The position numbers and the translations under genes are program-made. Below, one piece after another: positions 45,457 to 54,145 of a stretch of DNA of 64,000 nt. The notes below the pieces were generated by a model that did no database searches, was not told the DNA's origin, and was given only the letters and a program-made list of their open reading frames with translations. The stretch's first letter is position 1. The number at the start of each line of letters is the position of its first letter. Where the stretch lies: NCBI GenBank assembly GCA_963783085.1, contig CAWAMJ010000002.1, forward strand, positions 248,001 to 312,000, read 5' to 3'. The stretch comes from CAVYUC01 sp963783085 (lineage in GTDB: Bacteria > Bacteroidota > Bacteroidia > Bacteroidales > Prolixibacteraceae).

Positions 45457-48400
45457 ATGGAAAAACTATCGAACCGGATCGGTTTACACCGGTCAATGAA
45501 AAAACTGTGGTTAATTGCGAAATTAACGTTGATGATCCTTCTTTTTTCTCTGGCAAACGCCAACGCTTCGGACGGTTTGCGAAACGATTCGTTTGGCGAT
45601 GACACACCGGCTTCAGCCCGCGAAACTTACAACGCACAGCAACGCGAAGTAACCGGAACAGTAACCAGTGTTTCCGGCCAGCCGTTGCCGGGAGTTACCG
45701 TAGTGGTGAAAGGTACCACAAAAGGAACCGTCACCGATTCCGATGGGGAATATACCCTTACCAGCATTCCTGAGAACGCCACCCTTACATTTTCATTTGT
45801 GGGGATGAAAACACAGGACGTAGTTGTTGGGAACCAAACAACAATCGATGTAACCATGGAAGAAGAAACTATCGGGCTCGACGAGGTTGTGGCAGTGGGA
45901 TACGGAACCTTGCAACGAAACCGGGTTTCCACCTCCATTACGACCATCGAGCCCGAAAAAGTTAAAATGCAGGTTACCAGTTCCATCGATCAATCGCTGG
46001 AAGGACAGGTAGCCGGTTTAAGTATCCGGCAAACGACGGGAGCTCCCGGGAGGTGGTTCTGAAATGCAAATCCGCGGCGCCGGGTCAATCGGTGCGGGCG
46101 GTCAGCCTTTGGTTGTTATTGATGGAATACCCATGCAAAATGTATACGGGAAAGAACAATCGCCATTAACTCTTTTGAATCAAAGCGACATTGCCTCGAT
46201 CAACATTTTAAAAGGTGTATCGGCCACGGCAATTTATGGATCGCGAGGATCAAACGGAGTTATCCTGATCACCACAGAATCGGGCAAGAAAGGCAGAACA
46301 GAATTTACCTTTTCAGCACGCGCCGGTGTTGAGCAAATGCTCGAAAAAGAAAAGCTCGACCTGATGAATGCCCGGGAATTTGCTCAGTGGCGAAAAGAAG
46401 ATTATTATGACGAAGCAGCCTTTTATGGCTATGAGATTTCTGACGAAGATATACCGGAGGTTTACCGGAATCCGGATGCATTGGGCGAAGGTACCGACTG
46501 GTACGATGTGATGAACAGGGTGGCTCCCAAACAGGATTATAATATAAGTGTATCTCATGGCACGGAAAAATTTAAAGGATATTTCTCGATGGGCTACCTT
46601 GATAATCAGGGGACCATCGTGGAAACAAGCTTTAAACGAATTTCAATGCGGGCCAATATGGTATATGATCCGGCTGACTTTATCTCACTGGGAATGAACC
46701 TAAGCCCCACAATCAGGACCTGGCTGAACCAGGTAGGCGGCAGCAGGGGTACCCTGTATGGAAGTGCTTTTATGTCATCCCCGCTGGATGGCCCTTATAA
46801 AGAAAATGGCGCCTGGGAAAGAGATAACGACGCTTATTACGATGGGAACTGGGACCTGGACATTTGGTCGCCGGGTACTTTTAGCAACAACAATCCCTTG
46901 TATTCGTTAAAAAAACAGGTGGATGTAACCCGGAATTTTGATTTGCGGTTTCAACCATATTTATCTGTGAAACCCGTAAACGGCTTAACGCTCCGGACAC
47001 AATACAACCTGGACTTATCGTATGATTCGCGGGAGTATTTCAGGCCGTCGACCATCAGCACCATTTACAATCCGCCGCCCCAGGCAACAGACGGATATTA
47101 CACGATTACCCGGGGAGATGGCTGGCAATGGGAAAATACGGCGACCTACGACAGGAGCTTTGGCGACCACAGTGTAACGGCGCTGGCCGGTTATACCAGG
47201 GAACGATATGGCAGTTACTACAGTTATATCAACGGAGACCAGTTTCCGAGCGACGATATCAAAACCATAAATGCAGCTACCGAACAATGGGGCAATACCC
47301 AGGAATCCCATTGGTCGCTGATATCCTATCTTTTCCGCTTAACGTATGACTATCAGTCAAAATACCTGTTTACAGGAACGATACGAAGAGACGGAAGCTC
47401 CAGGTTTGGATCAGATACCAGATGGGGTTACTTCCCGTCGGCTTCCGTTGGCTGGAACATTACCAAAGAAAGCTTTTTCCCGACTACAGATTGGCTGACC
47501 AATTTAAAATTGCGCGCCAGTTATGGTTTTAGCGGTAACAACTCCATCGGAAACTACACCTGGATTCCTACCCTTGCAACCGATAATTACACCTTTGGAG
47601 GAAAGGTTGCAAACGGCAAAAGAGTTGATTCTATGGAGAATACCGGCTTGGGATGGGAACGATCGCGCGAGTTTGACACCGGTCTTGATTTAACCCTCTG
47701 GGGAGGACGGTTAACCTTTATTTTCGATTATTACAACAAAATTACGGAAGATATGCTTTGGGGAGTGGCCATTCCTATTTCTTCAGGATTCAGTTCAGTA
47801 CAGGATAATATTGGTGAAATACGTAACCGTGGGACGGAATTCTCTGTTAGCACCATCAATATTTCCACGAAAAATGTAAAATGGAACTCTGATTTCAACA
47901 TCTCATTCAACCGGAACAAAGTGTTGGATATGGGAGCTGTTGGCAGGATTCTGACCGGGCCCAGGAGTTATTCCATCACTACGGAAGGGCAACCCATGGC
48001 TATGTTTTACGGATGGAAAAGCCTTGGTATCCTGCAGAACTGGGACGAAGTTGAACAATACGCCACTTTCCCCGGACAGGTACCGGGAACGCCACACTAT
48101 ATGGACCTGGATGACAACGGAATTATCGATACCAATGATAAAATGATCATCGGTAATCCGCATCCCAAGTTCAGAGGGGGGTTCAACAACACGCTGAATT
48201 ACAAAAACTGGGACATGAATGTGACAATGAGCTTCGCCTATGATTTTGATATCTGGGCGCAACTGGAGGAGGATGTAATCAACCTCGACGGGGTTTTTAA
48301 CGTGCTCAGGGAAGTGAAAGAACGCTGGCGTTCGCCCGACCAGCCGGGCAATGGCAGGATTGCAGCCTCATTTCATGAAACCGCATTCGACCGCTGGGAA

Positions 48401-48655
48401 AATTCAGACTGGGTTTACAATGCTTCCTTCCTGAAAGTACAAAACATTAGTTTGGGTTATACTTTTACCAACTTCGACTTCTTTAATCATCTGCGGTTAT
48501 ATGCGTCGGTACAAAATGCTTTTTTGTTTACCAATTACAAATACGGAAACCCGGAAGCTACCGTTTACGGGAACAATTCCCTGATAAGGAATTTCGACAA
48601 TTATGATTACCCGCTGACCCGCTCTTATGTTTTTGGAATCGATTTGACCTTTTAA
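45457..48655 (+). pseudogene. SusC/RagA-family TonB-dependent transporter with one frameshift
   Basis: The two overlapping parts together give a ~1066-residue SusC. Part one (45457-46062) has a signal peptide (LTLMILLFSLANANA), a carboxypeptidase-regulatory-like domain (VTGTVTSVSGQPLPGVTVVV) and the plug start (LDEVVAVGYGTL, SLEGQVAGLSIRQTTGAPG). The frame is lost at GGG 46048-46050: dropping one G yields the usual APGGGSEMQIRGAGSI and runs straight into part two (46064-48655), with QPLVVIDGIPM, ILKGVSATAIYGSRGSNGV and a barrel ending VFGIDLTF. Everything except this single base looks healthy, so either the gene is a recent pseudogene or the base is an assembly error. It pairs with the SusD 12 bases downstream. 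Confidence 0.85.
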
Positions 48656-48667
48656 AAAAGTAATACC

Positions 48668-50164
48668 ATGAAAAAAATAAATATTTATCTCATACTGTTA
48701 TTGTTAAGTTTTTGCACATTTAGCTGCAACGAAGAAGACTTTCTCAATGAAGTACCCGTTTCGGTTTTAAGCACCAAATCGTTTTTTGAAACTTCCGATC
48801 AGTTCGAACAAGCTGTAAATTCAGCTTATTCCAATTTGCAGGCACTGGCCGGAGACCAAAGCATTGGTGTGGGCGACGGCACTTTCTGGGCCATGGGTGA
48901 AATGCGCTCGGACAATACCACCTTCCAGAACAATTTAACCGACCAGTCGGGACATCGTTACTGGCACCTCGATCAGTTCATCATGAACGCGCAAAATGAA
49001 ATAGTAAGCGTTGCCTGGAATAACTGCTATCAGGCTATCGGAAAATGCAATACGGTGATAAAATACAGTGAAGAAAAGGAATATGATAATAAAGAAAGGT
49101 TTCTCGCCGAAGTAAAATTTCTGAGGGCTTTGTATTATTTCACCCTGGTGAAAGCCTTTGGCGATGTACCCCTCATTACAGAACCTGCCGGTTCGTATGA
49201 CGAGGCATTTGAACGGAATAAACGTGTATCGAAAGATTTGGTGTACGAACAGATTATTGCCGATTTAAACGAGGCCAAACAAAGCCTGCCGTTGAGCTAT
49301 TCGTCCGATAATCTGGGCCGGGCAACTGCAGGTGCTGCAAGAACTTTGCTGGCCAAAGTGTTGATGTGGCAAAACCGGTATGGCGATGCGGCCACCGAAC
49401 TGGAGGCTGTGGTAAACAGTAATCAGTATTCCCTTCTGGACAATTACGCTGATGTATTTGATATCAATAATGAGAATAATGAGGAAATTGTTTTCTCGGT
49501 TCAGTTTATCGAAGGAACCTATGGATTAGGCAGTGCCAATATGTACCGGTTTACCCCGTGGAATGCAGAATCGATGTTTTTGCCTCATCCCCAGATATTG
49601 GCAAGAACCGGCATGAATATTCCAACTGAAGATTTGATAAATTCATTTGAAGGTGGGGACGAAAGGCTGAATATGATTGACACGTCATATGTGGATGAGG
49701 AATTTGGTTTCTATCATGGGAATATTGTCCCGTTTACCAGAAAATTCTGGGATCCAAACCATGCCGTACAATATGTGGCGGGAACCAATTTTCCTGTTTT
49801 CCGCTATCCTCACGTTCTGTTAATGCTGGCCGAATGCTACCTCCGTGAAGGTGGTGGAGACCCTGCTCCCCTTGTTAACCAGGTTAGGCAGCGGGCAGAA
49901 TTGGATCCGTTATCGTCGGTAACACTGGATGATATAATCCATGAAAGAAGGGTTGAATTCCATTGCGAGGCCGACCGCTGGGATGTTTTGGTTCGGACCG
50001 GCAAGGCAGTGGAAGTAATGACGGCGCATGGCCAGGAACAACGTGAAAACCGACCGGAAGTCATCAGAGGCCAGGCCTACAATGAAATCCACCTGCTTTT
50101 CCCGATTCCGTCAACAGTCATTCAAAATGATCCGACTATTGAACAAAATCCGGAGTACGAATAA
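48668..50164 (+). CDS. SusD/RagB-family outer-membrane glycan-binding lipoprotein
   Basis: 498 residues with lipobox Cys20 (FCTFSC). SusD hallmarks are DFLNEVPVSVLSTKSFF at the start, AEVKFLRALYYFTLVKAFGDVPLI, YPHVLLMLAECYLREGG and IIHERRVEFHCEADRWDVLVRTGKA; the ending IPSTVIQNDPTIEQNPEY is the standard SusD end. It lies 12 bases after the SusC and before a hairpin that precedes the enzymes. It would hold the rhamnose-containing glycan for the transporter. Confidence 0.95.
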   Translation: MKKINIYLILLLLSFCTFSCNEEDFLNEVPVSVLSTKSFFETSDQFEQAVNSAYSNLQALAGDQSIGVGDGTFWAMGEMRSDNTTFQNNLTDQSGHRYWHLDQFIMNAQNEIVSVAWNNCYQAIGKCNTVIKYSEEKEYDNKERFLAEVKFLRALYYFTLVKAFGDVPLITEPAGSYDEAFERNKRVSKDLVYEQIIADLNEAKQSLPLSYSSDNLGRATAGAARTLLAKVLMWQNRYGDAATELEAVVNSNQYSLLDNYADVFDINNENNEEIVFSVQFIEGTYGLGSANMYRFTPWNAESMFLPHPQILARTGMNIPTEDLINSFEGGDERLNMIDTSYVDEEFGFYHGNIVPFTRKFWDPNHAVQYVAGTNFPVFRYPHVLLMLAECYLREGGGDPAPLVNQVRQRAELDPLSSVTLDDIIHERRVEFHCEADRWDVLVRTGKAVEVMTAHGQEQRENRPEVIRGQAYNEIHLLFPIPSTVIQNDPTIEQNPEYE

Positions 50165-50180
50165 CAAAATATGATTTTTT

Positions 50181-50221
50181 GAAAAAGATGGGTGGAAATT
50201 ATTTTTTCATCCATCTTTTTC
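50181..50221 (+). terminator. Intercistronic hairpin with T-rich tail after SusD
   Basis: GAAAAAGATGG (50181-50191) is the exact reverse complement of CCATCTTTTTC (50211-50221), a 19-base loop between. The right arm is itself T-rich and runs on as TTCAATAT. It sits between SusD and the first enzyme, as the hairpin of the other locus does, and may lower readthrough into the enzyme genes. Confidence 0.6.
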
Positions 50222-50263
50222 TTCAATATATTGCGGGATAAAATAAACCGGATAAAAACTAAA

Positions 50264-51481
50264 ATGAACGACTTGAAATTCCAACAGCTAAAAATTCGAT
50301 TATTTTTTGTTACTGCTGCCATTTTATTCCTGAACGGGAAAGTAACTGGTCAAAATACTTCTGTCAGACAAAATGATAAACAGAAATACGATGTTGCAGC
50401 TTTTGTTTGGCCCTCCTACCATCCGGACGACCGGGCAAAAATCTTCTGGCCCGGAGGAATCGGCGAATGGGAAACAGTGATGAACAACCAACCCAAAAAG
50501 GAAGCGCACGATCCGCAAAGGCAACCCCTGTGGGGATACATCAACGAAGCAGATCCGTATGTGGCGGAAATGGAAATCAATGCTGCTGCCGATTACGGCA
50601 TAAACGTTTTTATTTTCGACTGGTACTGGTACGACGGAATGCCCTTTTTGGAAGGGCATTTGAACAACGGCTACCTGCAGGCAAAAAACAACAACCGTGT
50701 GAAGTTCTATTTGATGTGGGCCAACCACGACGTAAACATGACGTGGGATAAACGCAATGCGGGAAAACCCAATGATGCGTTAATCTGGAAAGGAGCTGTG
50801 GACCGGGATGAATTTGAAAAAGTATGCCACAGGATTATCAAAAATTACTTTACCTGCTCTTCTTATTACACCATCAATGGCAATCCGTGTTTTATGATTT
50901 ATGACATCAATACACTGATTTCCGGACTTGGCGGCGTTGACGAAACCAAAAAAGCTCTGGACTGGTTCCGGAATGAAACCGTAAAAGCAGGCTTTAAGGG
51001 CCTCAACCTTCAGGTTACCCTGCGAAAAAGCAACTTCAGGATATCAGACAATCGTGGAAATTTTTTGGGCACTCAGGAAGAAATTGTAAAAGAGCTTGGT
51101 TTCGACGGGCTTACCCATTATCAATTCGTCCATTTTACCGATATCGACAGAGACTATCCTGACATCATGAAAGACGTGGAAACAGAATGGAACCAATTGG
51201 ATCAGGAATTCAGCGTCCCCTATTATCCGCATGTTTCAGTTGGCTGGGATAATAACCCACGGTTTGAGATGTTTCGGCCTGGTGTCGTAAAGAACAATAC
51301 ACCCGAAAATTTTGAAAAAGCGCTGATATCAGCCCGAAATTATGCAGATAAACACCCGGGCCAGCCTCCCCTGATCACGATAAACAGCTGGAACGAATGG
51401 ACGGAAACAAGTTACCTCCAGCCATGCACCCTGTATGGCTACGGTTATTTGGAAGCAGTGAGAAAAGTTTTTGTAAAATAA
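50264..51481 (+). CDS. Secreted WbsX/GH99-like domain protein
   Basis: I start at ATG 50264 (MNDLKFQQLKIRLFFV), which opens a signal peptide ending KVTGQ; the frame begins at 50192 inside the hairpin. The ~380-residue mature part matches the WbsX-like family related to GH99: VAAFVWPSYHPDD, WGYINEADPYVAEMEI, DYGINVFIFDWYWYDGMPFLE, and near the end TINSWNEWTETSYLQP. Members are found in carbohydrate loci and O-antigen clusters; some are presumed glycosidases with an endo-acting GH99-like barrel. In this operon with four rhamnosidases, an exported hydrolase acting on the main chain or side chains is plausible but unproven. Confidence 0.8.
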   Translation: MNDLKFQQLKIRLFFVTAAILFLNGKVTGQNTSVRQNDKQKYDVAAFVWPSYHPDDRAKIFWPGGIGEWETVMNNQPKKEAHDPQRQPLWGYINEADPYVAEMEINAAADYGINVFIFDWYWYDGMPFLEGHLNNGYLQAKNNNRVKFYLMWANHDVNMTWDKRNAGKPNDALIWKGAVDRDEFEKVCHRIIKNYFTCSSYYTINGNPCFMIYDINTLISGLGGVDETKKALDWFRNETVKAGFKGLNLQVTLRKSNFRISDNRGNFLGTQEEIVKELGFDGLTHYQFVHFTDIDRDYPDIMKDVETEWNQLDQEFSVPYYPHVSVGWDNNPRFEMFRPGVVKNNTPENFEKALISARNYADKHPGQPPLITINSWNEWTETSYLQPCTLYGYGYLEAVRKVFVK

Positions 51482-51504
51482 CAGCTAAATAACTGCATTA
51501 CAAC

Positions 51505-53976
51505 ATGAAGCCAGAGCAAAAAAACAGAATAAAAATTTACAGTATAGCCGATACCTTCGTTTGGACGAAAACAACGTTTGCATTTGCTGTTCTGCTGTAC
51601 ACATTAGGATGCAACAGCAGTAAAAACGATTTGGATTTCAACCGGTTAAATGCAAACGGAGAAGCACAGTGGATTGGTGCCAACAAACCACTTCCCGATA
51701 AGGATTCGCTTTTTTATCTGGATGATCCGGCGCCAGTATTTCGGAAGGAATTCACCTTAAACGGCGAGTTAAAATCAGCCCGGTTGCTGATAACAGCCGC
51801 AGGTTATTACCGGGCAAGCATCAATGGGCGCAGGGTAGGCCAAAACAGGTTGGATCCGGCATGGACCGATTTTAGCAAAAGGATTTATTATTCGGAATAC
51901 GATATAACAAATTCGCTGGATTCCGCCGGAAACTGCATTGGTGTTACTCTTGGAAACGGTTTTTATAACCCCTTACCATTGCGCATGTGGGGCCGCCGCA
52001 ACTTAAGGGAAGTTTTGAATACCGGCCGCCCGGTTTTCATCGGAAAAATCGTACTGGAATATCAAAACGGCCAAAAAGAGGAAATCACAACAGATGGTTC
52101 ATGGAAATACACCGACGGACCTCTGCTGAAAAACAACGTTTATCTGGGTGAAGTGTACGATGCCGGAAAAGAACAAAAAGGATGGGACCGCCCCGGTTTT
52201 GATGATTCTGCATGGAACAACGCGGAACAATCTGATGGCCCCGGAGGAAAGCTGCAGAAAGCTTTTTTTCCGCCAATCGAGGTGACAAAACAAATTGCTC
52301 CGGTCGAAATTTATACGCCACAGCCGGGAATTTACATCGCAGATATGGGTGTTAATTTTGCCGGAACTTACAAAATCAGGCTGAACGGGGAAACGGGTGA
52401 TTCTGTTGTTTTCCGCTTTGGGGAAAGAATTTATCCCGATGGTACATTGAATCCGATGACCACGGTGTGTGGCCAAATCAAAAAAGAAGGAATGGGAGGG
52501 CCCGGCGCTCCCGCGGTGGCCTGGCAAACCGACACCTATATTTTTGGCAACCAAAATGAAGTATGGTACGAGCCGGAATTTACGTTCCACACTTTTCGTT
52601 ATATAGAGATTGCGGGATTAAAAAAACAACCGGAACTTGACGATATCACAGGGCTGGCATTGAATACAAATGTTGCAACGACCAATCATTTTTCCAGCTC
52701 TTCCGAATTGCTGAATTCCATTCAGGACGCTTCCCGGCGAACCTTTCTTTCGAATTTAATAGGTGTTCAGTCAGATTGCCCCGCGCGGGAAAAATTCGGT
52801 TATGGCGGCGACTTAAATGCCACCAGCGAAGCCTTTATCTATAATTTTGATATGCAGTCGTTTTACCGGAAAACCATTTACGATTGGGTGGATGCCATGA
52901 ACGATTCCGTATTTGTAGATACAGCACCTTTTGTAGGTATGCAGTACTGCGGACTGAGCTGGGAGTCGGCTTTTATTACAACGCAATATTACCTTTACCT
53001 TTTTTATAACGATGTGGAACTGATTAGGGAAATGTATGAAACCGATAAAAAATGGATGGAAAAGGCGGCCCGGATTCATCCGGATGGTTGGGTTGATTCG
53101 GGATTGGGCGATCACGAATCGCTGATTCCTGTACCCGTAGAACTGACCGGCACCAGCCACTATTTACAATGTGCCGGAATCATGCAAAAATTCGCAACTG
53201 TTATGCACGACGGCGAAGGTGAAAAACGATATAAACAGCTTGCCGAAAAAATAAGATCGCGGCTAAAGGAAGAATTCTGGGACAAACCTGTCACAGAAAA
53301 AATCAACCGGCAAACGCTGTTTGCTACCTTGCTTTATTACGACATTGTTCCGAAGGAAGAAACCGGTGCAGCCACAGATTCTCTGCTGAATGCCGTGGAA
53401 CAGGCACCTGCCGGCCATTTCACGACAGGGATTTTTGGAACAAAATACATCCTCGAAGTGCTTTCGGAATATGTTTCTCCAGAAAAGGTCTTTCAGGTTG
53501 TAAACAGCCCTGAATATCCCGGCTGGGGCTTTATGATCAGCAATGGCGCCACCACACTGTGGGAAACCTGGAAAGAAAGCGATAACGTGTATTCCAACTG
53601 CCATCCGATGTTTGGAAGTGTTTCAGAATGGTTTTACCGTTGGCTGGGCGGTATTCAGCCGGATCCGGAATATCCGGGATTTAAAAAATTCCGGCTTGCC
53701 CCGCGCATTCCTGAAGGACTGGAGCAAGTGAATTCAAGCTATGTTTCCCCATACGGAAAAATTGTGTCGAATTGGAAAAAGGAAAGTACCAAGATAAATT
53801 ACGAGCTGGAAGTGCCGCAGGGTTCATCTGCTTTCGTTGAGCTGAAAAAAGCCCCATCGCAGACAATAAACCTGAAAAAAATAAACGATACGTCGTTTGA
53901 TCCAAACCGGATCAAAAATCTGTTATCCGGACGTTTTGAATTAAATGAAGGTAAATATCTGATAACAGTGCAATAG
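51505..53976 (+). CDS. GH78-type alpha-L-rhamnosidase, lipoprotein, without N-terminal Ig domain
   Basis: 823 residues. A lipobox (YTLGC) puts the lipidated cysteine at residue 36 after an unusually long basic N-terminus. The N-terminal sandwich begins AQWIGANKPLP and includes YYRASINGRRVGQNRLDPAWTDF and GVTLGNGFYN, the rhamnosidase N-domain. The (alpha/alpha)6 catalytic domain contains SDCPAREKFGYGGD, with the proposed general acid E429, and DWVDAMNDSVFVDTAPFVG. A C-terminal sandwich ends the protein. It lacks the Fn3-like domain seen at the N-termini of the other three. It releases terminal alpha-L-rhamnose; sub-linkage unknown. It comes after the WbsX-type gene by 23 bases. Confidence 0.88.
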   Translation: MKPEQKNRIKIYSIADTFVWTKTTFAFAVLLYTLGCNSSKNDLDFNRLNANGEAQWIGANKPLPDKDSLFYLDDPAPVFRKEFTLNGELKSARLLITAAGYYRASINGRRVGQNRLDPAWTDFSKRIYYSEYDITNSLDSAGNCIGVTLGNGFYNPLPLRMWGRRNLREVLNTGRPVFIGKIVLEYQNGQKEEITTDGSWKYTDGPLLKNNVYLGEVYDAGKEQKGWDRPGFDDSAWNNAEQSDGPGGKLQKAFFPPIEVTKQIAPVEIYTPQPGIYIADMGVNFAGTYKIRLNGETGDSVVFRFGERIYPDGTLNPMTTVCGQIKKEGMGGPGAPAVAWQTDTYIFGNQNEVWYEPEFTFHTFRYIEIAGLKKQPELDDITGLALNTNVATTNHFSSSSELLNSIQDASRRTFLSNLIGVQSDCPAREKFGYGGDLNATSEAFIYNFDMQSFYRKTIYDWVDAMNDSVFVDTAPFVGMQYCGLSWESAFITTQYYLYLFYNDVELIREMYETDKKWMEKAARIHPDGWVDSGLGDHESLIPVPVELTGTSHYLQCAGIMQKFATVMHDGEGEKRYKQLAEKIRSRLKEEFWDKPVTEKINRQTLFATLLYYDIVPKEETGAATDSLLNAVEQAPAGHFTTGIFGTKYILEVLSEYVSPEKVFQVVNSPEYPGWGFMISNGATTLWETWKESDNVYSNCHPMFGSVSEWFYRWLGGIQPDPEYPGFKKFRLAPRIPEGLEQVNSSYVSPYGKIVSNWKKESTKINYELEVPQGSSAFVELKKAPSQTINLKKINDTSFDPNRIKNLLSGRFELNEGKYLITVQ

Positions 53977-54001
53977 TGTGGGAACAGTGAAACCTGTCAA
54001 T

Positions 54002-54145
54002 ATGAAAAAACTCATTTGTCTTTCAGGATTAAGCTTTATCTGCTGTTTGCTTCCCCTAAAATCTGGTGATGAATTTTTGGACGTCACCTCCAACACGATG
54101 AATTACAGTCTTTTTGAAAACTTTAAACTGATATCTTATGAATAA
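54002..54145 (+). CDS. Possible 47-residue secreted peptide overlapping the next rhamnosidase start
   Basis: ATG 54002 opens MKKLICLSGLSFICCLLPL, a good signal-like segment, then about 25 residues (GDEFLDVTSNTM ... KLISYE). Its stop at 54143-54145 overlaps the next gene's ATG (54138), so it could couple translation. It may equally be the relic of a lost gene's 5' end. No homology is claimed. Confidence 0.3.
   Translation: MKKLICLSGLSFICCLLPLKSGDEFLDVTSNTMNYSLFENFKLISYE

Noticed and set aside
46040..46066. Programmed frameshifting as the explanation of the SusC break
   Set aside because: There is no slippery heptamer with a downstream pseudoknot visible, and SusC genes are not known to use it; a single-base error or mutation is simpler.
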